Made by a program: the position numbers and the translations under genes. The notes under the pieces were generated by a model. It saw only the letters and a list, made by a program, of their open reading frames with translations. It did no database searches and was not told where the DNA came from. Below are positions 48,001 through 59,700 of a stretch of DNA of 64,000 nt, piece by piece (position 1 is the stretch's first letter; each line of letters opens with the position of its first letter). The DNA comes from Marthasterias glacialis. Taxonomy: Eukaryota > Echinodermata > Asteroidea > Forcipulatida > Asteriidae. The DNA lies in the NCBI GenBank assembly GCA_911728455.2, contig OU452230.1, positions 4,146,256 through 4,210,255 of the forward strand. The letters run 5' to 3'.

Positions 48001-51000
48001 CCCTATCACACAAGATAAAAAAAGAAGAGAAAAAAAGTACAGCTGAGAATTTTGCAATACTGGAGTATAGTGACCAATTTATTGGAAAGAAAATATGCAT
48101 CATAATGGCGCAAGTAAACTATTGTAGTGCAAATTTGCTGGGTGAGTGCAAGGGAGTAAGCCAACAGCAGACTGCCACGTCACAGCACATGAAAAATGGG
48201 GCAAGGCTGCACGCAATCACACTGCGCATTTGGTGCTCGATATGCGGCAGTACCCACCCCCCTATTGTGTCTTCATTGTGTTCTGGAAATCCCTGGAATT
48301 CTTTTGAGGATTTTAGGGGGGTACTTCTTTACAAGGGGGGAAGAGTGTGTTAGAGTATGGGAACATTTAGGGGGACCCCCTCTACCACATATGGGGCATG
48401 GTATAACGCTGCGAGCAGCAGCCTTGGACTGACTTGTAGGCAGTGCTCCGGCAGGTGTGACATAAAGTGCAGGGAAGCCCATGCGTGCATGTCAGAGGCT
48501 CTTAATTAATATAAGGGAGTTGTATAATTAGAGAGACCAGCTGGTAACTTGTTGGAGTTCTATTGAACTATTGTCAAACTAGAATTGTTTTGTGATTGCT
48601 ATCATACCTGATGTCGATGTCTGAAACCAGCCCATTTAACCATGGAGGATGGTCCAATCAAAAAAATCGAAAACTCTGCCTACTAGACAAGAGATATATT
48701 TTCTCAAAACGAGCGGCCTTTTTGGTCCAGCCGCTGGGACCTTGGGAAAGAACCGCCACATTTACTATCAAAGTAAAGATTATCCGTATCATTTGACGGA
48801 AGAAATAATAGAAGCGTTGAATCTAATGAAGCATTGTAGTCGCTGTTCTCAAACAATGAACAATATGTTGGCTCCTAGGATGAGACAGGTTCATGTAAAG
48901 GCCTTTGATTGTCTGCAGTGAGATTCCTTACGGAGTCCCACAAGGTTTTCATTCTGTTCATGTTGAGTTTATTTTTCCTCATTAGGCAGCCGAGCTACTG
49001 AGAAGAAGAATTATTATCATTTTCTTCCCGCTGATTAAAATTATTCACAACAGTAACTGGTTGAATGGCTTCTAACTGGCAACCCCCCCCCCCACCCCCG
49101 AACAAAGATATTGACAAAAATAGTGGGCTGGAGAGCTCAGTTGGTAGAGCATCGGTATGATAAGGTGGTTTAAGAATTTACCCAGTCCGTTTTCCCTTGT
49201 GGTTTATTGCTCATATTTAAATTACTAAGTCGTATCACCCTTAAGGTAGAGCCCTGTGCTGCCACTTCCCAGGTTATGTCCAGCAGGGGTTGTAACAGCA
49301 GTAACATTATGTATAGCAATACCTGTATGAATAGCTATCCCACCGAATAACGGGGCCATCTTGAGTCTGTTGATGTTCAGATCGGAGCAGTAAATCTTAC
49401 CAAATCCAGCATCATGAAGCAAGGCACATCCATACATCCCGAGTAATCCAGCACCCTGTCATAATTATCAGAATTCAAATTAGTAATCTATGTATGTACA
49501 CGTGTCTCTTGAGTTACATACATTTAGCTTTGGGGTATACATGTACATACATGTACATATCCATGTACGTGTACGTGTTCTTCATTGGTTATTGCTAGGT
49601 CTGTTACAATAAGATTATAGAGCGCCGAAGGTGCAAGATGGGGAACTGGAGCTGTATCTATTGGTGGAACGTGAAATAAGCATGGGCGCCATTTCAGCAA
49701 GTGAATGTTTTGTTACACCATTGATGGCAATGGTCATTTTCAGCACTGATCTATTGTTGTATCAAAAGAGTTACTTGCTGAAATGGTGTCCAGTGGGATT
49801 TCACATTTCAGTTCTCAGTCTTGTGCCTTCGGCGCTCTATAATCTTTGGTCTATTCTACATATTCTACATATGTACATGTACTTATACTCTAACGGCAGT
49901 GATGATCTTATCCATAGGAAGTACAGTAGAATGATATAACTGATATAAAGCGTACAAATGTAATCACTGCACAGTGCACTATGATTTCATACACCTGTAC
50001 ACCCAGAATTTGGAGTTCTTGAAGAAACCTCATTCACATCACAGAACATGGAGTCTATTCAGGCATGATATTTGGTCCTTGGAAAAAAAAACATGAACAT
50101 TTTTTTAGTACAAGGGCAGACCTACAAGACTACCATTCCTTTTAGTCCATAATTTCCATTACTGCAGATTTCTGTTGAAGAGAATCATTTTTTTTCTTAG
50201 GACAGTTTACACCGAGAGACCCACTGAATGTAAACAGATCAGATTGTCTCATCCAAGGAAGGACCGTGTATCAATGAATCATCTTTACTGAAGAATTTTC
50301 AAAGGACTCCGTTACAAATCTGTAAGCAAGGTTGACCACATATATTATATGGGTCATTCCACCAAGTTGGGACACAGTGTGATTTTCGTGCAACATTTGT
50401 CCATATTATGAAAAGAAATCATTTATTTGACTCAATGATTTCATGTAACATTCTCCTTTGTATGTGAAAATGTTTGTTGAAGTATAAAATTGTTTTAATG
50501 TATTTTAATGGAAACTATAAAAAATATGAAAAATAAAATTCTGGATGTAACACGGACACGGTGTCTGTGTTACATCCAGAATTTTATTTTTCAAATTTTT
50601 CAACACTCAAATACATAATTATGCAAATTCACTTTTTGCACTAATTACAAGGTACAAAATGTACCAGGAAAAACATTTGTTGTGATAGTCAGTGATTAAA
50701 TACAGCAGAAATGGGGCAGGACTAAAATTATGCAGACGTCACACAAATGTCACAAACTGTGTCCCAACTTGGTGGAATGACCCACATACATACTTGCGGA
50801 TTTGATACTTCACTCTTGAAAGGCCAAGGTTTTTTTTCTCTTGTTAAGGACAGCTCTAAAAAGGAAATAAATTGTATTGCAACATTTCAAGGGGTGCTAA
50901 GGCAATGACCCCCAGGCAATGGGAGACGTTTGAGACGCTGGCCGCAGCAGACACAACGCTCCTTTTCGGAAAGTTCTGAGCATGCGCACCCATGCTCAGT

Positions 51001-54000
51001 AATGCGTGCGTAGTTCTGAGCGCGGGTACTACTGGTGAGAACTGTGAAAAAGGACCGTGCGAAAGTCTCCCATTGCCTCCAAGTAGTATTATGCCTGCAC
51101 TTGAGAAAGTTGACACTTTACAAGTTGGCTCAGTAGTTTTTTCCCCCTATACCTTTCACCTCTGTGGACCCCATTTCGAATTCAACCTCAGACTGGAGCC
51201 GAGTGCATACGGATGGGGTTTTCAGTCCCTACCTGATTGTAGGGGTTTTTACCCATTGGGGTTTCCCCCCCCCCCCCCCCCCAACATCTAGAGTCCATGT
51301 CACACCGGGCAATATTTACAGGCAACCAGTTCCAGGCAATCTCTAATAAATTCAGTCACATTTCAGTCCTCTCATTATTTTCTTTGGGATAGTAAGTTAC
51401 ACTAGAACGTCTGTTACACTATACCGAAGTGTTCCTTTTGCATGCAGTGCACTTGGTTGCCTCCAAGTTGCCTGTAAAAATTGCCCCTTGTGTGACATGT
51501 CCTTAAAACTGAACATTTCTCCTCATCTCTTATTCATCCTGTTACTGGCGCTAATTGTGTAATAAAATAAAATAAACAAAACAAAAATTTGATGGTGACG
51601 ACATTTCATGATCAGCCATTGCTGTCACCATAACTGTGTTTCCTTTGATGAAATAACCCATCCTGGTGTTTCTCATAAGAACCTGCAAAAACTTTCATGC
51701 GAGCAAGACAAAACCATCTTTCAGAAACAGAAAATCTCTCTTCGAAAATTATTTGCCGACAGCAAACAACTGCTCCATGTAGTAATCAAATAGTGTTCAA
51801 CTAGATGACAACTTTACATCCTTGTCTGTATCATAACAAGAGAGAAAATCAAATCTCGGTAGTACAAAGGGAAGACTAAAACACACCCTGAACAACAGAT
51901 GCCACACGGAAATTATGACTGACAGCAATTTCAAAAATCGACAAATGAAATAAGGGACCAATTTATGAAGAAACAAAGCCGAAAAAAAAACAAAAACTTG
52001 ACAGGAACCAACATATTAAATTACACACACATCAAACTTCCAACAATGGCCTACTCCCTGTCATTCATAGTTTTTACAATTAATTTCAGCGATAACAGCA
52101 AAATGAACTACATGCACACTGGACTGAAGTTTTGTTTAAATTCATTCCCTCATCAAGTGGTACCCATGCAGAGGAATACATAACATGTTGGGTTGACGCA
52201 AGATCCCTCATGAGGGTCCTTAAAACAATGGTGGAACAATAATCCCAACGAGGTTTTCTTTGTTCGACTTGTACCCCAGAGAAGAAATCTATAAAAAAAA
52301 ACCAAAAGGGAGCAATAGAGCAACAGTGGCGAGACCCCATGATCCGATCGAATGGATAAATGGTGCACGACTGTACAGAAATAAGACATCACCCGTAATG
52401 TAGATCCCTGTGCTGCCGCTTCCCAGGTTATACCCATAGAGCTAGCTCTATGGGGGTGTGATCCCTGGCTACTCGGCAGTAACTGGTTGAATGGATTCTG
52501 ACTTGCACTCCCCCCCCCCTCCCCGGAACAGATACATTGACAAAATAGGGAGACCGCAAACATAAGGGCTGGATAGCTCAGTTGGTAAAGCGTCGGTACA
52601 TATAGCCGGTGGTCACACGTTCAAATACCGCTCCATTCAACTTTTCTTTGTTCACCCCAAAATTGACTTAAAAACTTTACCCAGTCAGTTTCCCTTGTGT
52701 GGTTTATTGCTTGAAATAAAACATCCAGATAAATTGGTCTTGAGCATCCAAGTTCTCCCCTTATAGATCAATGAAACTCAGAGACTAATGACGAAGAATC
52801 GATGACAAACAAGATAATGTAACGGTCCAACGCCTCACTAATACCTTCTGTGCTCCATGGTTAATAAGACAAAACAGTCAGGAACACCCAACATGTAAAC
52901 TGCACATTATGTGCATCTTGTCAATGATGCATACATGTGAGATGCAGGACGACACAACCGTGTAAAAATACAGTCAGGAGTCTCAATAACATCACCGTCT
53001 GCTACAGTTAGATTCTAGAAATCTAATAAAAATCTTCAGTACACAAACACAGCACAGGGTCTGCAGTTACCTGCCACCATCTAAATCAAGTTAAATAATG
53101 GTTCGTTTTGGATATATTGCTCTTTTCTTTTCTCTATTTTTTTTTCTCTCTTGTGTGCTTGATTATGCACAAAATTTATTTCACTAAATGTAAACTCTGT
53201 CATCTGACATGACTTGGAGAGGAAAAAGGCAATCAAAATCCCGACAGACATTGATTTGTTGAGCATTTCCCAAACCTTGTGGTTTATTGCTTAACATTTT
53301 CCCAAACCATACAATGTAATAATTGAGTAATGCAGCTGAGACACTACAGGGTTTGTATAGGACTAGTTGGCCACGCCCATTGCAATATTTGTTTTTGTCC
53401 AGATCCATTTAGGAAAACAGGTAAACCACCTTCAAAACACTTGGTGGTTAAGTTGATATAATTTTTTTATTCTCCTACTATGTTTTGAGCGGCAAACTCA
53501 ACCACCACATTCAAGACTCACATAAGACAGAAGCCATCTGAGAAACTCAGAGACTAAATACAGGATTGGTAGCCCCTCCCCCCCCCCCCCCGAATTGTAG
53601 ATAAACAAATTAGTTCAAGTTTGAATCTAAAAGCTCAATGAGTTCATGCCAGTACCGAACCTCCAGAGAAATAGTTCTGTCTCAAACACTGTGTTTCTCA
53701 AAAAGGGCATTTGAAGGCAACAAAATCACTGTTGAATAATCTGATTGCCGCAATCAAAGTCAGTCTTAAATGTAGGCCTACATGAATGTGTACACTCAAT
53801 CCAGAATAAATCAATAACTGCTTTCACTAAAATGTGAACGAGGACTTTTATGAAACTGGGTAGAACGGAGTCTTCATTGAAATTTAGAAGACTGAAAAAT
53901 AAGTGCACATTTTTCATCAGCGAAAAAAACAAAATTAATTTCAGTGGCTCTGCTGCCTAATGTGGCAAAATGATATAATAATAATGATACAGGAGTCTTA

Positions 54001-56737
54001 TCTAGCGTATGTATCTACCAACATAGGTACTCAAGGCGCTTATTTTTAAGGCAGTTTTTTGAGTTCTTTAAATTATGAGAGCCATTTATGTAGCACCTTA
54101 TAAGGGTTTACTAGGTGCTGTAGTGTATTCAGCAGCCTCTGCCAGAAACACTGGGACAAACCCCTTTTCTTAGCGATAAGTGTAACTGGGTTCTTTTACG
54201 TGCATTACACAACACACGGGACCTACGGCTTTTCGTCCCATCCGAAGGACGAAGCAATAATGGTTAAGTGTCTTGCTTAAGGACACAAGTGTCAAGACCG
54301 GGACTCGAACCCACACTCTGCTGATCAGAACACCAGACATGCCAAAAATTGAGTCCAGGTGTGCTTGACCGCTCGGCCACGACACGCCACAGTGTTTGAG
54401 AGAGAACTATTTCTCCGGAGGTTAGGTGCTGGCATGAACTCATTGAGCTTTCAGGGGGCTCTATCTCTTGTACTACTTATAGCCTAATTTCCTTACGGTT
54501 CTTATAAACTATTGTATAGAAACAAAGGACTCCCAATCAACATGATCAAGAAGCAGCTTCAACCACTCTTAGCTCTAAACCTTGAGGAATAGACCTTTAT
54601 CATGCTGCCACCATCTTGGTCATGTTCCGTGTATCCAATAACAGTTATCGATGCTGAATTTTCATTGTACAAAAAGGGAAACACACTATTTACCCTTCCA
54701 GCCTCGGTTTTGTTACGTTGGTTTGAATGGAAGAAAATCAAGATGGCGCACCATGATAAAGGTCTATTCTGTAAACAAGGGCACTTGCTACAAAGCAGAA
54801 ACCCCACAACAAATTTCCCTCTACTCTTGATCGATTCGCATTCTATGATGTTCTTTTAGGAGTACTACTAATCCTAGTGCACAAGTCCTTATTTAACATC
54901 CCATCTGAAGGACGAATCCATTACTGTGTAAAGTGTCTAGCTTAAGGAAACAAGCATTGCTAACACTAGACCAGGCAAGACTTTAAACCCTCTTATTCTG
55001 CATCTGACTGAACAGAAATATGGCCCAAGACTGATCCGGCCACTCCATGTACTTGTAAAAGCTCACTTATACTGTCAAGTCTGGAAAAGTACAACTCACC
55101 CAACTTGTACATGATTTTTTTAAGCATTCTTTGAGAAAAGCATGACTATAAAATTGAATTTTTGAACAGTTGGTTTGAAAAGCAACTTCCACAAGAAATT
55201 AAACAAGAGTTTCTTTAAGAACTATACATAAAAACTCAAAAGCTTCAATCATCTTTTTTTGTATTTTAAGAATCTTATAGCAATGCCCTTTTTTTATTCA
55301 AAGATTACTCAGAAAATTACGGTGGTTTAAATGAGGGTTCTTCTTCCAAAATGGCATATTTTATCATCAAGTAAACGTAGATGAAGACCTTGTTCATTTT
55401 TGATATTCTGTGCAGATTGATAATCACTAGTAGTTGACGCATTCTGTTATCAAACTACACTGCTAGTTGTATGACATGTGAACAGCAGCTTAAAAGTGCC
55501 TACATGGCTCGGAAACTTAAAAGTTGCAAAAACAAAAAACAATATGTATAGGCCTATTATATATATTATATATATATATATTTTTTTTGGGGGGGGACCC
55601 AAATCAATTTTTCGGGATTACACCAGGAACCTTCTTAATATACATGTACATGTACATGGACAGGTTTGACAACTTCTCAGTCCCCCTGGTGAAAAAAGGG
55701 TGTTATTTTAAAGTCGAATTGTCTCAGAACAGTGAACTGTGACCAAATGAGGCACAAAAGGGATGCTTGATCTTCAAGTACTCTGGGTTGTTTACAATGT
55801 TCATTCTTTAACTTCTCCGAGCAAACTTGTGGAATGGAGACCTCAAGTAATCTCCACCCCACAAAGGGGCTCATGCCTCTGGTTACGCCACTGACCCCCA
55901 CCCCCAAATAATTTTTCTCAGTTGTAATTTTAAGCCTGGGAAAATGAGTTCCTACATGTAAGTTCAGTAAAACAAGGGCATTCAGATTAACTTGATATTG
56001 AGTCATTTTGTCAAACCTGACACATTATTTTTCCTTAGAGCAAAAACTTGCACTCAAAAAAAAAATAACGTTTCTTGCTTTGGCATTGACAATTATTATT
56101 ACATGGGTTCCGTGTTGGGTGCACAAGTCTTTCTTGAAATAAATGGAGACTGGATTTTTTTTTTTTTTTTTAATAACCTCTATTATAAATTGAGAATATT
56201 GGATAACTGGGTTTCCGTGCACCCCCGAAGAAAGTGCCAGTTGGTGAATAAGCCATCAGTGCGTTTTAGAAGTAAATCCTGTGTTACTACATCACACCGT
56301 TAGGGGTAACAACTTGGGTTCGAATCCCGCCAAAAAAAATGCCTGTGATTTTTTTCACAGGACTCGGGAAAGTACTGAGTATACAGTGCTGAAGAGACAT
56401 CAGTGTATGGGTAAAAAAAATAAAACACCAAAATAAAACCTTAGAAATATGCCTGTGATTTTCTTCACAGGACTCGGGAAAGTACAGAGTATACAAATCT
56501 TAACATGGGTAAAAATTTCAAATAAAAGCTTTTGCATTACACTTAAAAAAAAATTATTAAAAAAAATAAAAATAAAATAAAACATAAAAACAAAACTTGT
56601 CTTTGCTACACCCTGTCTTCAAAGAGTGTTAATTACTTGTCTTGTTAGTAGGGAAAACCGCTACAGATACAATCAGACATTTTTGTGACTGCATTTCATG
56701 ACACAGTACTTGTTTCAACCATTTTTTGACAAAGGGG

Positions 56738-56773
<36 letters not shown>

Positions 56774-59700
56774 AGAAAGGAAAACATAATTCAAGGTTAT
56801 GTCTATTCACTATTCAAACACGAACTGCACAAGCTTGTTAGTATAAGATTGGAAAACGCCATTTAATCTGATGCTATACCTTGGAATCCACTGAGTGAAT
56901 AGCTTGTATGGCTGCACAAAATGATACGAGAAGTGAGCATAACGAATACGATTAAATGCCAATCTAATTTCATATATAGGTGACTTAGAAATTAGCGAAA
57001 GAGATATCCGGAGGGGGGGGGGGAGTCCTTTATAAAAACATGCCTGCAGCTTGCATTATAATTTTGAGTCGATGCAAGTATATTGCTGTTAATTTTGCAT
57101 CTCAGCAGATTTTTGAAGGTCTTTTTTTAGTGAAATCTGTACAGAACTGAACAGTCTCAAATATTATCACAAGGAGTTCCAATAAAAATGAAGAAAAAAA
57201 TAATAATAATATGACTTTTTATCATTGGGCAGTATAAAAATAACGGAGCATGTAAAATTGCAATGCAGATGAAAGAATGCATCGTGAATATTTAATTTTC
57301 AAAGCAACGATGTTGAGGCAACGCATTCACTCCCGCATGCATTTGATTGTGAAATCTTAAATTTCAATTTCATACTCTCTGACGAAATCATTAAATCAAT
57401 GTATAAATACTTGTGTTACAAGAACACAACCTAGCAAGGGACCGTCCAGAATGCTCAAAATTTTTAAGGACAGAGAAGACTACATGAACATCCCCCTTTT
57501 TTTTTCTTTTTCTTTTTTTTTTTATAAATAACTTCCCCCTTTTAGTCTGATACTTATTGTATTAACATTCATGTGCGTGTCAGTGTTGATGCGCAATAAA
57601 CATGATAAATATGCTCATTTTCCAGCAAACTTCATTCTGATTGGTCGATCCATAGCAACAAGAATGTGATATACAGTCGTATTGCACGGCCCGTATCATA
57701 CCCTGTTCTCTAACGGGCTGTTGTTAAGCGCTGTTCTAAAACTCCAATCTTTAGAATTCATTGTAAATTCACTGTAAAATTCAAAAGTGGCATGTATACA
57801 CTCGTGCTTGTGTGATAACTAATATTATAGCAATCCCACTCCACATTAAATCGTAGTCAGCATGATTGATTGCTACAGCGTCAATTGTTTCCCTCAATTT
57901 TGTGTTTCCTCTTTCGACTCTACTGTAGAAATATAAATAAATTTATTTTCTGAACACCTCTGCCCCATCCTATGATGTCGGACTCTTTATTTGACAGTGA
58001 ACACTTTTTTTTATTGGAAGCCCCATCTCAACATTGGTAAACCGACTGTAAATGCTTCCATTCTTTGCACAAATCAAGATATTTGTAATAAAACCAACCT
58101 GTGAAAATGTCAGCTCATTTCATTGTTTCATTTGCGTGAAAAAATGGTAAAAATGCATTCAGCATATTTGTACGCATTCCTATAGGCAGGGTTTTGGTCT
58201 CACTGAGACGAAAAAACTAAATTTGGATCTTGTTTCATTTATTATTTAGAAACGATAACACTTCAGGCAGGAATATTCCAAGGAAACTTTTCTACCACTA
58301 TCATCTCTATACCATGTAAGTCTGTGAACATTTATGTTTTTCTTTCTTATCAATGTTGAGCTAGGGCTTTAAGGAGAGTATACAAACCAACAGTTTTAGG
58401 GCTTAACATTTTTGTGTCTAAGACGCAAGCTGTTAAGTGTAAGTATTTGTTTTACCCATACATTGTACTTATGTGTCTTACAAATTTGAATGGAAGGCCA
58501 TATTGGAAAAAAGTCTGTTGACCGGTTCCCGCCTTGTTGACCGGTTCCCGCCTTATGTACCTGTATGAGTACGCTTCTCTTTGAAGGCCTCTTATGCTCA
58601 AAGCTCCCTAGTACGTTCACCATTGTTGCTAAGGCACAGTTGATGGGGGCAGCCATTTTGTCAGTCACGTGATCTGGTAGTTTCACAATGCGCGTCCCTT
58701 TGTGTAGGATGATATGTGAGGAGTAGCAGCCACTCAGCCCAGATCGAACGTGTAGAGATGAATGGCCATACTAGAAAAGTAAGAAAAACAACAACAGAAC
58801 TTTCAAGTAGCAATCACCGCCATCATCAAGTGACCACAACTTGCACTTGCTAATGCTGCCAGTCACAATGACAGACATGACAGATGTGTCACATGTCCAC
58901 CATCTGCCATCAGTGTTTTGAGTTTATCAGCATTCTCCACTCCACTGTGCTTCAATCAGTGTCCTGACCATGTTTTTGGAAATACGCCCACAACAGAAGT
59001 ACCCAGCGCAGCAACTAAAATCAAGCTGGCCCCTCAGCTCCGTACAAACCCAGTGAACCACTTAGTAGAATGTATGTAGTATGTAGAGTTGGTTAGCCAC
59101 AATCGTGAGTGTGTGTGTGTGTGTGGGGTGGGGGGCACGTTTCAGTACAAATACATGGGTCATAATGAACAATCTTACTCTTTGGAACAACCACGGAGGG
59201 ATGGAGTAACTCTTTGCAAATTATGTTTCTGAAAAATTAAACTTTTCATTCTTCGATGACCAAGAGCTGGACAATTGCCCCTCCCCCCCCCCCCCCCACC
59301 AAAACATAACTAATAAATATATATGTATATCAAATAAAAAAATATATAATAATTAACAGTAATAATAAATAAATAAATAAAAACTTTAAATAACAACAAA
59401 TAAATACACAAGTGTAACTTAATGGACTACAATTTGAACTGACCACTTGTCACCAGCAGTCATGCTCGGTGGTCTGGCGACTAAGACATCCACTGCAAAA
59501 TGCGAGGGTTTGAATTACCAGACTAGCCTGCATTTTTTACCCCTGCACCCCGTCACATCGATGACGGGTAAAATAAAAATAAAAAACGAAACAAACAAAC
59601 AAACAAACAAACAAATGTGCACCTATGTCCAATGACTGTGTCTGCGAAGTGCACACGTAACCATGTAGGTATAGACATCTGCCCTGTAAGGCAGACCTGC

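Larger units (their letters stand above)
49456..58560 (-). other. Long dehydrogenase intron rich in repeats
   Basis: A 9.1-kb intron between exons 58561-58770 and 49323-49455. Contains MITE A, a foldback element, family 2, 3 and 1 SINEs, a family C MITE, a GA microsatellite (56740-56762) and part of family B. No embedded gene was supported. Confidence 0.75.

Noticed and set aside
48649..48921. 90-residue frame with CSRCSQ motif on the plus strand
   Set aside because: Opposite strand inside a dehydrogenase intron; a cysteine pair alone is too weak, and neighbouring frames look equally plausible. Could be a decayed transposon fragment.
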